Part shown: positions 29,504 through 39,338 of the stretch, one piece after another | Numbering within the stretch: position 1 is the first letter of the stretch | Layout of the letters: each line of letters starts with the position of its first letter | Assembly (NCBI RefSeq): GCF_009857595.1 | Contig: NZ_WWCU01000007.1 | Span: forward strand, 62,001 to 126,000 | Source: Pseudoduganella aquatica | GTDB lineage: Bacteria > Pseudomonadota > Gammaproteobacteria > Burkholderiales > Burkholderiaceae_D | DNA: 64,000 nucleotides | Direction of reading: 5' to 3' | Notes under the pieces: model-generated | What the model was told of the DNA's origin: nothing | The model's database searches: none | The model's input: only the letters and a program-made list of their open reading frames with translations | Program-made: the position numbers and the translations under genes

Positions 29504-31108
29504 ATGAAGTTCCCCTCCGCGCCACGCCTGCCGGGCAAGCTGCGCTCCAGCCTGTCGGTGCTGCCCCTGGTCCTGGTAGGCCTGCTCAGCGTGCTGCTGT
29601 TCGGCGGCCTGGTCGGCCTTGGCGCCGGCGTGTTCGCCCTGGTGCTGGCTGCCCCGGTCCTGCTGTTCGGGCTGCTCCTGTTCACCAATTCCTTTTCCAG
29701 TTTCCGCTTCGGCGGCGAAGGCGTGTTCTGGCTGATGCTGGGCCTGACCTTGCTGACCGCGCTGGCCGACACGGTGTCGCCGCTGCGCACCCGCGGCGTG
29801 ATGTCCATCGTGCTGATCCCGCTCGCCATCTACGCCTTGCGCGGCCTGTTTATTTTTGCCGGCAACTCCTGGCTCGGCAAGCTGATGGTGCTGGTGTTCG
29901 GCCTGTTCTTCGCGCTCGGCGCGGCCAGTTCCATCAGCGCCGGCCGCATCCACTGGCATCCCTTTTTCTACCAGATCGGCTACGACCTGAAGCTGCCCAT
30001 CATGCTGCTGCTGGGCTTTAGCGTCACGCTGGGCGAGCGCGGCGAGCAGCGCTTCTGGCTGGTGGTCAAGCTGGTGCTGGTGCTGTGCCTGGCCGCGCTG
30101 GCCGTCGAGTTCGCCGCGCCGTCGGTGCACCACCTGATCGCGCGCAACGCAGGCGGCGGCCAGAACGGCAACCCGCTGCTGCCTGGCCTGCACCTGGCCA
30201 CCGGGCCCTTCGTTCACCCCAGCGTGCTGGCCTCGGTCGGTTCGCTCTTTTTGTGCTGCGTGTTTGTGCGCCGCCTGTGCGGGCAGGGCAGCTCGGTGGG
30301 CAACTACGCGCTGCTGTGCGGCTTCATGCTGGTGCTGATGCTGGCCGGCGAGCGCCAGGAAATCTTCGACGCGCTGGCGGCCTGCGCCATCCTGCTGTTC
30401 ACGGCGAAAATGAAGCCGCGCATCAGCGCGGTGCTGCTGGCGGTGGCGGCCGTGCTGCTCCTGCTGGGCGCCATGATGCTGGTGCTGGGGCCGGTGCACC
30501 GCGCCGAACTGGGATTGCAGTGGGGCTTGCTGCCGTCCTACCAGGCGCTGGCCAATCCGCGCACCGTGCTGTACATGGACGGTTTCCACCTGGCCAACAC
30601 CTACTTCCCCCTGGGCACCGGCTTCGGCAAATTCGGCGGCGACGCCGCCCGCCTGTACGACCGCTCCGTGTATGAAATGCTGGGCTACAGCACGCGCTAC
30701 TGGTGGTACCGGCAGGACCTGTACCTGCTCGACACCTACTGGCCCAACCTGTTCGGCGAGACCGGCTGGCTGGGCGGCGGCGCGGTCTTCCTGTTCGGCG
30801 GCGTGATGACCTTGTTCGCCCTGCAGCGTGCGTGGACGGTGCAGCACGTGCGCGAGCGCCTGCTGTGGCGCCTGGCCTTCGTCGGCCACTTCCTGGCCTT
30901 CACCGGCTCGCTGACGGCGCCGATTTACGGCGACCCCAACACCGTGGCCATCCCCTTCATGTTCTTTGGCATGGCCTTCGCCTACTCGCTGCAGCTGCGC
31001 CGCGCCGAAGCGGCCGCGCGCGCCAAGAACGGCGAGGGCAGCGAGGGCGGCCGCGCGCCGGGCCACGCGCTGCGTCCGGCGGGCGCGGCCACACCGTGGG
31101 CCGCTTGA
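29504..31108 (+). CDS. Wzy/O-antigen-ligase-like polymerase membrane protein
   Basis: This is a 534-residue polytopic membrane protein with about 11-12 helices and one large periplasmic loop near residues 340-430 (LYMDGFHLANTYFPLGTGFG to LYLLDTYWPNLFGETGWLGG). That layout, and the GxGFG-like plus NLFGETGWLGG motifs, matches Wzy/O-antigen ligase proteins that polymerise or ligate undecaprenyl-linked glycans in the periplasm. In this locus it is the only candidate polymerase, so it is most likely the Wzy. Its own leader follows the lyase terminator, suggesting a separate promoter in 29460-29503. The C-terminal 35 residues are a cytoplasmic Ala/Gly-rich tail. Sequence conservation in this family is low, so the call rests on topology and context. 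Confidence 0.8.
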   Translation: MKFPSAPRLPGKLRSSLSVLPLVLVGLLSVLLFGGLVGLGAGVFALVLAAPVLLFGLLLFTNSFSSFRFGGEGVFWLMLGLTLLTALADTVSPLRTRGVMSIVLIPLAIYALRGLFIFAGNSWLGKLMVLVFGLFFALGAASSISAGRIHWHPFFYQIGYDLKLPIMLLLGFSVTLGERGEQRFWLVVKLVLVLCLAALAVEFAAPSVHHLIARNAGGGQNGNPLLPGLHLATGPFVHPSVLASVGSLFLCCVFVRRLCGQGSSVGNYALLCGFMLVLMLAGERQEIFDALAACAILLFTAKMKPRISAVLLAVAAVLLLLGAMMLVLGPVHRAELGLQWGLLPSYQALANPRTVLYMDGFHLANTYFPLGTGFGKFGGDAARLYDRSVYEMLGYSTRYWWYRQDLYLLDTYWPNLFGETGWLGGGAVFLFGGVMTLFALQRAWTVQHVRERLLWRLAFVGHFLAFTGSLTAPIYGDPNTVAIPFMFFGMAFAYSLQLRRAEAAARAKNGEGSEGGRAPGHALRPAGAATPWAA

Positions 31109-31178
31109 TGACGCGGTATTGGATGATGCGGTGTTTGAGGGAGGCGGGCGCAGGCGGCGCCCGGGGCAGGGTGGGAGC

Positions 31179-32102
31179 TTAGCGGTACCAGACCAGTTTT
31201 TCGTACTGGTGCACCAGCAGGATGCCCCAGCAGCGCGGGCTGCTCAGCAGCAGTTTGGCCAGGGCGAACCAGCGCTTGCCGTGCACGGCGGGCTTGAGCC
31301 GCGCCTTGGCGTCCAGGCCGCCGATCAGCCAGCCGCGCAGGCGCGCGGCCAGCCGGGTGCCCGGCGTCCAGCGCGCGCCGTACTGCTGCACCATGTCGCG
31401 CTGCAGCCGCAGCGGCGACACCGTGTCGGTCTTGGTCTGGCTGAAATTCTTTTCCGCCAGGCGCATGGTGTAGCGGTAGCCCGCGAAGGGCAGCAGCCCG
31501 GCGCGCGCGCCGGCCATCACCGCGTCCACCAGCAGCCGCCAGTCCTCGCCGAAACGCAGCGCCGGCTGGTAGCGCAGGCCGTGCTGGTTCAGCCAGGCGC
31601 GCCGGAACAGCGGCTTGGCCCAGCCCAGCGGCGCGCGCTGGCCCGGCAGATCCCACAGCAGCAGGTCGCGCATGGCGATGCGGTGCGGCTGGCGCACCCA
31701 CGGCCAGCTGGCCGCCACCACCTTGTCCTGCGCCGCGTTGTACAGCGCCAGGCGGTCGCACAGCAGGTCGTACTGGCCCGATTCCATGTACGGCATAAAG
31801 CTGGCCAGCCTGTCCTCGGCCCAGGCGTCGTCCGCGTCCAGCAGCGCTATCCATTCGCCGCGCGCGGCGTCGAAGCCCGCGTTGCGCGCCACCGCCGGGC
31901 CGCCGTTGCGCGGCTGTTCGATCAGGCGGATGCGTTCGTCGGCCAGCGCCCAGCGCCGCACCAGCTCGCGCGTCTCGTCGCGCGAACAGTCGTCCACCAC
32001 CAGCACCTCCCAGTCGCGGAAGGTCTGGTTTTGCACGGAGCGCAGCGCCGTCTCCAGGCAGGCGGCGGCGTTATAGGCGGGGATCACGATGCTGATTTTC
32101 AT
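31179..32102 (-). CDS. Glycosyltransferase family 2
   Basis: This is a 307-residue GT-A glycosyltransferase. The nucleotide-binding strand and first loop are ISIVIPAYNAAACLETALRS, the donor-binding aspartate is in EVLVVDDCSRD, and the metal-binding DxD-type motif is LLDADDAWAEDRL. The helix ANGG-like segment is PRNGGPAVARNAGFDAARGEW. No membrane helices are seen; the C-terminus is basic, suiting a peripheral inner-membrane protein that adds one sugar to the lipid-linked unit. It is the only minus-strand gene inside the EPS locus and so needs its own promoter in the 135-bp gap it shares with the divergent GT4 gene. Its sugar specificity is unknown. Confidence 0.9.
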   Translation of the reverse strand: MKISIVIPAYNAAACLETALRSVQNQTFRDWEVLVVDDCSRDETRELVRRWALADERIRLIEQPRNGGPAVARNAGFDAARGEWIALLDADDAWAEDRLASFMPYMESGQYDLLCDRLALYNAAQDKVVAASWPWVRQPHRIAMRDLLLWDLPGQRAPLGWAKPLFRRAWLNQHGLRYQPALRFGEDWRLLVDAVMAGARAGLLPFAGYRYTMRLAEKNFSQTKTDTVSPLRLQRDMVQQYGARWTPGTRLAARLRGWLIGGLDAKARLKPAVHGKRWFALAKLLLSSPRCWGILLVHQYEKLVWYR

Positions 32103-32237
32103 GCTCTGATTCTAGCATGGTGATTTGTTAAACTTGCTTGAAACATATCTTCTATCGTGCGCACCGAGCACTGTAGATTTGTCATGCATTGCTGCTATGA
32201 TTCCTCCACATACTTTCATTTTAGTCATTAATTTTCC

Positions 32238-33383
32238 ATGAGTTTAGCAAGCACTGCGTCGTCCCGCCGGCGCCGCATCCTGATGGTCGGCACCGGCCTG
32301 CAGGCCCATGGCGGCATCACGGCCGTGATCCGCTCCTACCTGGAGGTGGGCCTGTTCGAGCAGTGGGGCGTGCGCTATGTGTCCACCTACGAAGGCAAGG
32401 GCAAGCTGACCCAGCTGCGCACCATCGCGTCCGCGCTGTGCCGCATCACCGGCTTGCTGGCGGCGCGCCGCGTGGACGTGGTCCATGTGCACAGCGCCTC
32501 GCGCGGCAGCTTCTGGCGCAAGTCGCTGGTGGCGGCGCTGGCCTTCGTGTTCCGCGTGCCCTATGTGTTCCATCTGCACAGCGGAGAATTTCCCGACTTT
32601 TACGCGCATGGCTGCGGCCCGCTGGCGCGCGCCTGGGTGCGTCTGGTGCTGCGCCGCGCCGCCCGCGTGGTGGTGGTGGCGCCGCGCTGGCGCGCCGACG
32701 TGCTGCGCATCGAGCCGGCCGCGCGCGTGGCCGTGGTCGGCAATCCGGTGCGCGTGCCGCCGCTGCTGGCGCCGCTGCGCCCTGAGCGCGCGGACGGCGC
32801 GGCCACGGTGCTCTTCCTGGGCCGCCTGCATGAAAAGAAAGGCATCTTCGACCTGGTGCGCGCCATGCCGGCCGTGCTGTCCGTGCTGCCTGCCACCACC
32901 TTTGTGTTTGCCGGCGACGGCGAGACCGAGGCCATCCGCGCGCTGGCCACGGAACAGGGTGTGGCGCACGCGCTGCGCCTGCCCGGCTGGGTCGACGGCG
33001 CCGCCAAGCAGCAGCATCTGGAGCAGGCGGACCTGTTCGTGCTGCCCACGTATTTCGAGGCGCTGGGCGTGGCGCTGCTGGAGGCCATGGCCTGCGGCGT
33101 GCCCGTGATCGCCACGCCGGTGGGCGGCATTCCCGATTTTATCGACGACGGCGTGGAGGCGCTGCTGGTGCCGCCCGGACCGGGGACGGCGCTCGCCGCC
33201 GCCATCGTCGCGGCATTGCAGGACAGGGCGCTGCGCAGCCGCTTGCGCGAGCAGGCCTTTGCGCGTGTGGCCCGCGAGTATGCCTTCGACGCCGTGCTGG
33301 GCCAGCTGCGCGCGATTTACGCCGAGCTGGGCGTGCCGCTCGGCCCGGCCACTGTGGCCCCGGCTGCCGCGCGCACAGCCTGA
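32238..33383 (+). CDS. Glycosyltransferase family 4
   Basis: This is a 381-residue GT-B retaining glycosyltransferase. The N-terminal domain starts RRILMVGTGLQAHGGITAVI, with the GG acceptor loop, followed by VDVVHVHSASRGSFWRK. The C-terminal donor domain has VLFLGRLHEKKGIFDLVRAM, the conserved FAGDGETE strand, LPGWVDGAAKQ, and the EX7E motif in FVLPTYFEALGVALLEAMACGVPVI is clear. It is probably a cytoplasmic, membrane-associated enzyme that extends the repeat unit. The ATG at 32238 lacks a good ribosome-binding site and is preceded by an AT-rich gap likely to contain divergent promoters for it and the GT2 gene. The donor sugar cannot be told from sequence; GDP-mannose is available from this locus. 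Confidence 0.9.
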   Translation: MSLASTASSRRRRILMVGTGLQAHGGITAVIRSYLEVGLFEQWGVRYVSTYEGKGKLTQLRTIASALCRITGLLAARRVDVVHVHSASRGSFWRKSLVAALAFVFRVPYVFHLHSGEFPDFYAHGCGPLARAWVRLVLRRAARVVVVAPRWRADVLRIEPAARVAVVGNPVRVPPLLAPLRPERADGAATVLFLGRLHEKKGIFDLVRAMPAVLSVLPATTFVFAGDGETEAIRALATEQGVAHALRLPGWVDGAAKQQHLEQADLFVLPTYFEALGVALLEAMACGVPVIATPVGGIPDFIDDGVEALLVPPGPGTALAAAIVAALQDRALRSRLREQAFARVAREYAFDAVLGQLRAIYAELGVPLGPATVAPAAARTA

Positions 33384-33454
33384 CTCAGCCGTGCGCCTGC
33401 AAATGCTGCACTGCGATTAATATGTTGTCTCTTTGATCTGTTTTTAGGAATGAT

Positions 33455-34591
33455 ATGGCTATGATTTACCTGGTCGCCGGCGCGCGGCCGAACTTCATGA
33501 AAATCGCGCCCATCGTGCGCGCGCTGCAGGCGCACGGCGGGCTGTCGTTCAAGATCATCCACACCGGCCAGCACTACGACCGGGAGATGAACGACGTCTT
33601 CTTCGAAGAGCTCGGCATTCCCCAGCCCGACCTGTTCATGGCCGCCGGCGGCGGCAGCCACGCCCAGCAAACCGCCAAGATCATGCTGGCCTTCGAGGAA
33701 TTGTGCATTGCACAGCGCCCGGACGCCGTGCTGGTGGTGGGCGATGTCAATTCCACGCTGGCGTGCTCCATCGTCGCCAAGAAGCTGACCATTCCGGTGG
33801 CCCACGTGGAAGCGGGCCTGCGCAGCGGCGACATGAGCATGCCGGAGGAGATCAACCGCCTGGTCACCGACAGCATCAGCGACTGGTTCTTCGTCACCGA
33901 GCCCAGCGCGGTGGACCACCTGCGCCGCGAGGGCAAGCCGGAGGCGGCCGTGCACTACGTTGGCCACGTGATGGTGGACAACGTGCTGTTCCAGGCCGAC
34001 AAGCTGGCCGCCAGTGGCGCGGTTGCCCACCTTGGCCTGGAAAGCGCCGCCATCAAGGCCGGCCTGGGCCTGGCGCCGGGCCAGCGCTACGGCGTGGTGA
34101 CCCTGCACCGCCCCAGCAACGTCGACGATCCGGCCATGCTGGCCCAGCTGGCCGGCGCGCTGCGCGACATCGCGCGCGGGCTGCCGCTGGTGTTCCCGGT
34201 GCATCCGCGCACCCGCGCCAACCTGGAAAAATTCGATATCAGCCTGGGACCGGACATCACCCTGGTCGGCCCGCAAGGCTATATGGCCTTCCTCGACCTG
34301 TGGAAGGACGCCGCGCTGGTGCTTACCGACAGCGGCGGCCTGCAGGAGGAAACCACGGCGCTGGGCGTGCCCTGCATCACGCTGCGCGAGAACACCGAGC
34401 GCCCGGTGACGGTGGAAGAGGGCACCAATGTGCTGGCCGGAACCGTGCCGCAGGCCATTACCGCAGCGGCGGAGCAAATCCTGCGCGGCGAAGGCAAGCA
34501 GGGCCGCCGCCCGCACCTGTGGGACGGCAAGGCCGCCGAGCGCATCGTGGATGTGCTGGTGCAGGAATTGAAAAAAGAGCGCACGAAATGA
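33455..34591 (+). CDS. wecB: UDP-N-acetylglucosamine 2-epimerase (non-hydrolysing)
   Basis: This is a 378-residue WecB-type epimerase that converts UDP-GlcNAc to UDP-ManNAc in the cytoplasm. The start (VAGARPNFMKIAPIVRAL), GDVNSTLACSIVAKKL, HVEAGLRSGDMSMPEEINR, VTLHRPSNVD, PVHPRTRANL, and the active-site strand LVLTDSGGLQEETTALGVPC are all intact. A ribosome-binding AGGA lies 5 bp before the ATG. The gene overlaps wecG by 4 bp, forming a wecB-wecG pair as in enterobacterial common antigen and teichoic linker pathways, so a ManNAc-containing repeat unit is likely. The dehydrogenase gene follows. Confidence 0.93.
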   Translation: MAMIYLVAGARPNFMKIAPIVRALQAHGGLSFKIIHTGQHYDREMNDVFFEELGIPQPDLFMAAGGGSHAQQTAKIMLAFEELCIAQRPDAVLVVGDVNSTLACSIVAKKLTIPVAHVEAGLRSGDMSMPEEINRLVTDSISDWFFVTEPSAVDHLRREGKPEAAVHYVGHVMVDNVLFQADKLAASGAVAHLGLESAAIKAGLGLAPGQRYGVVTLHRPSNVDDPAMLAQLAGALRDIARGLPLVFPVHPRTRANLEKFDISLGPDITLVGPQGYMAFLDLWKDAALVLTDSGGLQEETTALGVPCITLRENTERPVTVEEGTNVLAGTVPQAITAAAEQILRGEGKQGRRPHLWDGKAAERIVDVLVQELKKERTK

Positions 34592-35325
34592 GCGAACGCA
34601 TAAACATGATGGGCTGCCAGGTCGATAATCTGACCATGGAAGAGACCCTGCAAACCATAGACGGCTTTATCCAGACCGGCCGGCCGCACCAGCACGTGGT
34701 GGTCAACGTGGACAAGCTGGTCAAGGCCGCGCACGACGCCGAGCTGCGCCGCATCATCAACGACTGCGCACTGGTGAATGTGGACGGCATGCCGGTGGTG
34801 TGGGCCTCGCGCCTGCTGGGCAAGCCGCTCAAGGAGCGCGTGGCCGGCGTGGACCTGTTCGAAGCGCTGATGCAGCGCTCGTCCAAGACCGGCTGGCGGG
34901 TGTTCCTGCTGGGCGCGCGCGAGGAAGTGGTGTCCGAGGTGAAGCGGCAGTACGAAATCAAATACCCGGGCCTGACCGTGTGCGGCTACCGCAACGGCTA
35001 CTGGAAGCCGGAAGAAGAAGCCGGCGTGGTCGAGCAGATCCGCGAGGCCAGGGCGGACCTGCTGTTCGTGGCCATCAGCTCGCCGAAAAAAGAGCATTTC
35101 CTGGGCCAGTACCAGGCCCATATGAAAATCCCGTTCGCCATGGGCGTGGGCGGCACCTTCGACGTGGCGGTCGGCCGCGTCAAGCGCGCCCCGCTGTGGA
35201 TGCAAAAGTCCGGACTGGAATGGTTTTACCGTTTTCTGCAGGAGCCGCGCCGCATGTTCCGGCGCTATTTTATCGAGGACATGGCCTTTGTCTGGCTGTT
35301 CCTGAAGGAAGCGGCGCGCCGCTGA
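34588..35325 (+). CDS. WecG/TagA/CpsF family glycosyltransferase
   Basis: This is a 245-residue GT26 glycosyltransferase. Family hallmarks are VVNVDKLVKAAHDAELRRII, the catalytic-pocket segment NVDGMPVVWASRLLG, ERVAGVDLFEAL, FLLGAREEVV, DLLFVAISSPKKEHFL and the C-terminal GGTFDVAVGRVKRAP followed by GLEWFYRFLQEPRRMFRRY. These enzymes transfer ManNAc or ManNAcA to an undecaprenyl-diphosphate-linked sugar and are peripheral inner-membrane proteins with a basic C-terminal tail. The ATG at 34588 overlaps the wecB stop (ATGA). The frame is open much further upstream, but that part is a shadow of wecB. A ManNAc donor from WecB fits well. Confidence 0.9.
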   Translation: MSERINMMGCQVDNLTMEETLQTIDGFIQTGRPHQHVVVNVDKLVKAAHDAELRRIINDCALVNVDGMPVVWASRLLGKPLKERVAGVDLFEALMQRSSKTGWRVFLLGAREEVVSEVKRQYEIKYPGLTVCGYRNGYWKPEEEAGVVEQIREARADLLFVAISSPKKEHFLGQYQAHMKIPFAMGVGGTFDVAVGRVKRAPLWMQKSGLEWFYRFLQEPRRMFRRYFIEDMAFVWLFLKEAARR

Positions 35326-35347
35326 TCCCAACAAGAGGAAGAAAAAA

Positions 35348-36628
<1,281 letters not shown>

Positions 36629-36634
36629 TTACAC

Positions 36635-36659
36635 AAGGGGCCGGTTTCGGCCCCTTTTT
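36635..36659 (+). terminator. Intrinsic terminator after the dehydrogenase gene
   Basis: A 9-bp perfect stem AAGGGGCCG/CGGCCCCTT with loop GTTT is followed by a five-T run at 36655-36659. It starts 6 bp after the stop and 43 bp before the next gene, so the nucleotidyltransferase may have its own promoter or rely on read-through. Confidence 0.85.
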
Positions 36660-36677
36660 AAATCAAGGAGTGCATGC

Positions 36678-37820
36678 ATGAAAGCGATGATATTGGCAGC
36701 CGGCAAAGGCACGCGCGTACGGCCCCTGACGTATGACCTCCCCAAGCCCATGATCCCCATCCTGGGCAAGCCCGTGATGGCCTACCTGGTCGAGCACCTG
36801 GCCCGCTACGGCATCACGGAAATCATGGTCAACGTCAGTTATCTGCACGAGAAGATCGAGGAATATTTCGGCGAAGGCCACCAGTTCGGCGTGCAGATCG
36901 GCTATTCCTTCGAGGGCTACACCAACAACGAGGGCGAAGTCGTGCCCGAACCGCTGGGCTCGGCGGGCGGCATCAAGAAGATCCAGGAATTCGGCGGCTT
37001 CTTCGACGACACCACCATCGTGCTGTGCGGCGACGCCATTATCGACCTGGACATCAAATCGGCGCTGTTCGAGCACCGCCGCAAGGGCGCGCTGGCTTCC
37101 GTCATCACGCGCGAAGTGCCGTGGGACAAAGTGCCCAGCTACGGCGTGGTGGTGACGGACGCGGACGGCCGCATCCGCGCCTTCCAGGAGAAACCGAAGC
37201 AGGAGGAGGCGCTGTCCAATTTCGCCAGCACCGGCATCTACATCTTCGAGCCGGAAGTGATCGACCTGATCCCCACCGACCGTCCCTTCGACATCGGCTC
37301 CGAGCTGTTTCCCCTGCTGGCCGAGAAGGGCCTGCCGTTCTACGCCCAGCAGCGCAAATTCAACTGGATCGACATCGGCAGCGTGAAAGACTACTGGGAA
37401 GTGCTGCAAAGCGTGCTGCTGGGCGAGGTGGAAAACATGAAAGTGCCCGGCATCCAGGTCGACGAAGGCCTGTGGGTCGGCCTCAACACCAGCATAGACT
37501 GGAGCGGCGGCACCAAGATAGAAGGACCGGTCTACATCGGCTCCGGCGCCAGGGTGGAAGCGGGCGCCCACATCATCGGACCGACGTGGATAGGCCACGG
37601 CAGCCACGTTTGCAGCGGCGCGGAGGTGGTGCGAAGCGTGTTGTTCGAATATACTCGCGTGTTACCGGATGTTACCTTAGAAGAATTAATTGTCTTTAAG
37701 GACTATAGTGTCGACCGAGCTGGTGAAATGAAACACGTTTCAGAATATGAAACGGGTGAATGGGCAAATGCCCGCGACCGCCGTCGCCGCCGCAGGCAAG
37801 AAGAATTACTCTACAAATAA
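36678..37820 (+). CDS. Sugar-phosphate nucleotidyltransferase, probable mannose-1-phosphate guanylyltransferase
   Basis: This is a 380-residue enzyme with an N-terminal nucleotidyltransferase domain and a C-terminal left-handed beta-helix. The pyrophosphorylase signature is AMILAAGKGTRVRPLT with DLPKPMIPI, the metal-binding Asp is in VLCGDAIIDLD, and GSAGGIKKI and EKPKQEEALSNFASTGIYIF follow. Hexapeptide-repeat segments (VYIGSGARVEAGAHIIGP, TWIGHGSHV) form the helix from about residue 285. The pattern resembles eukaryotic-type GDP-mannose pyrophosphorylases, but UDP- or dTDP-glucose specificity is possible. The Arg-rich end (RDRRRRRRQEE) is unusual. The last 150 bp are less GC-rich than the rest. 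manC follows 15 bp downstream. Confidence 0.85.
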   Translation: MKAMILAAGKGTRVRPLTYDLPKPMIPILGKPVMAYLVEHLARYGITEIMVNVSYLHEKIEEYFGEGHQFGVQIGYSFEGYTNNEGEVVPEPLGSAGGIKKIQEFGGFFDDTTIVLCGDAIIDLDIKSALFEHRRKGALASVITREVPWDKVPSYGVVVTDADGRIRAFQEKPKQEEALSNFASTGIYIFEPEVIDLIPTDRPFDIGSELFPLLAEKGLPFYAQQRKFNWIDIGSVKDYWEVLQSVLLGEVENMKVPGIQVDEGLWVGLNTSIDWSGGTKIEGPVYIGSGARVEAGAHIIGPTWIGHGSHVCSGAEVVRSVLFEYTRVLPDVTLEELIVFKDYSVDRAGEMKHVSEYETGEWANARDRRRRRRQEELLYK

Positions 37821-37835
37821 TTGGACCATCACCGC

Positions 37836-39263
37836 ATGAAAATTTATCCCGTCATTCTGTCCGGCGGCGCCGGTACCCGTTTGTGGCCGCTGTCGCGCGC
37901 CGTGCTGCCGAAGCAGTTGCTGCCGCTGGTTGCCGACAAGACCATGCTGCAGGAAACCGCGCTGCGCGTGGCCGGCCGCGCCGCCACCAGCGCCGAACTG
38001 ATGCCGCCGCTGGTCGTGTGCGGCAATGAGCACCGCTTCCTGGTGGCTGAACAGATGCGCGAAATCGGTGTCAAGCCGCTGGGCATCCTGCTCGAGCCGG
38101 TCGGCCGCAACACCGCGCCGGCCGTGGCCGCAGCAGCCCACTACCTGAAGGCCATCGACGCCGACGCCATCATGCTGGTGCTGCCGGCCGACCACGTCAT
38201 CAACGACGTGGACGCCTTCCACCAAGCCGTGGAGCGCGCGCTGGTGATGGTCAAGGACGGCTCCCTGGCCACTTTCGGCATTGTGCCGACCGCGCCGGAA
38301 ACCGGCTACGGCTACATCCAGAGCGGCGCCGGCGCAGGCGCCGAGCAATGCTTCAAGGTGGACCGCTTTGTTGAAAAGCCGAACCGCGAAACCGCCGAAG
38401 GCTTCGTCGCCGCCGGCAACTACTACTGGAACAGCGGCATGTTCCTGTTCCGCGCCGACGCCTACATCGCCGAACTGGCGAAATTCCAGCCCGAAATCGC
38501 CGCCGCCGCCGAAGCTGCCGTGCTCAAGGACTACCGCGACCTGGACTTCTGCCGCCTGGACGAGGCCGCCTTCACCGCCTGCCCGTCCGACTCCATCGAC
38601 TACGCCGTGATGGAGAAGACCCAGCACGCCGTGGTGGTGCCGGCCGACATAGGCTGGAACGACGTCGGTTCCTGGTCTGCGCTGCACGACGTGCTGCCCA
38701 AGGATGCCAACGGCAACGTGACCCGCGGCGACGTCTACCTGGACGGCGTGCAGGGCACGCTGGTGCGCGCCGAGAGCCGCATCGTGGCCGTGGTGGGTGT
38801 GAAGGACCTGGTCGTGGTGGAAACCAACGACGCCGTGCTGGTAGCCCACAAGGACCAGGTGCAGCGCGTCAAGCAGATCGTCGACCACCTGAAGACCAAG
38901 GACCGCACCGAGCACCTGCACCACACCAAGGTTTACCGTCCGTGGGGCTGCTATGAAGGCATCGACATCGGCGAGCGCTTCCAGGTCAAGCGCATCACGG
39001 TCAATCCGGGCGGCAAGCTGTCGCTGCAGATGCACCACCACCGCGCCGAACACTGGATCGTGGTCAGCGGCACCGCCCGCGTCACCTGCGGCGACAAGGT
39101 CACGCTGCTGACGGAAAACGAATCGACGTACATCCCTATCGGCATGAACCACCGCCTGGAAAACCCGGGCAAACTGCCGCTGCACCTGATCGAAGTGCAG
39201 TCCGGCAGCTACCTGGGCGAGGACGACATCGTGCGCTTCGAGGACGTGTACCAGCGCGCCTGA
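37836..39263 (+). CDS. manC: Mannose-1-phosphate guanylyltransferase/mannose-6-phosphate isomerase
   Basis: This is a 475-residue bifunctional type II enzyme (ManC/AlgA/XanB family) that makes GDP-mannose and can interconvert mannose-6-P and fructose-6-P. The GMP domain begins YPVILSGGAGTRLWPLSR with VLPKQLLPL and contains VEKPNRETAEGFVAAGNYYW and PADIGWNDVGSW. The isomerase cupin domain carries RPWGCYEGIDIGERFQVK, the metal-site motif SLQMHHHRAEHWIVVSGTA and ENESTYIPIGMNHRLENPG. The ATG at 37836 is preferred over TTG at 37821 because the beta strand begins directly after it. A strong bidirectional terminator follows. GDP-mannose should feed a mannosyltransferase such as the GT4 enzyme. Confidence 0.95.
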   Translation: MKIYPVILSGGAGTRLWPLSRAVLPKQLLPLVADKTMLQETALRVAGRAATSAELMPPLVVCGNEHRFLVAEQMREIGVKPLGILLEPVGRNTAPAVAAAAHYLKAIDADAIMLVLPADHVINDVDAFHQAVERALVMVKDGSLATFGIVPTAPETGYGYIQSGAGAGAEQCFKVDRFVEKPNRETAEGFVAAGNYYWNSGMFLFRADAYIAELAKFQPEIAAAAEAAVLKDYRDLDFCRLDEAAFTACPSDSIDYAVMEKTQHAVVVPADIGWNDVGSWSALHDVLPKDANGNVTRGDVYLDGVQGTLVRAESRIVAVVGVKDLVVVETNDAVLVAHKDQVQRVKQIVDHLKTKDRTEHLHHTKVYRPWGCYEGIDIGERFQVKRITVNPGGKLSLQMHHHRAEHWIVVSGTARVTCGDKVTLLTENESTYIPIGMNHRLENPGKLPLHLIEVQSGSYLGEDDIVRFEDVYQRA

Positions 39264-39284
39264 TACGCCTCCTGAAAGCCCATG

Positions 39285-39323
39285 AAAAAACCCCGCACGC
39301 TTCGCAGCGTGCGGGGTTTTTTT
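39285..39323. terminator. Bidirectional intrinsic terminator between manC and phoH
   Basis: An 11-bp perfect stem CCCCGCACGCT/AGCGTGCGGGG with a TCGC loop is flanked by six A on the left and seven T on the right, so it works on both strands. It closes manC (plus) and the PhoH gene (minus) and marks the end of the EPS locus. Confidence 0.93.
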
Positions 39324-39338
39324 GTGCCTGAACGTGAG

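Noticed and set aside
33703..34587. N-terminal extension of the WecG frame by 295 codons
   Set aside because: It overlaps wecB in another frame and is Arg/Gly/Pro-rich. The conserved WecG start is at 34588, overlapping the wecB stop.
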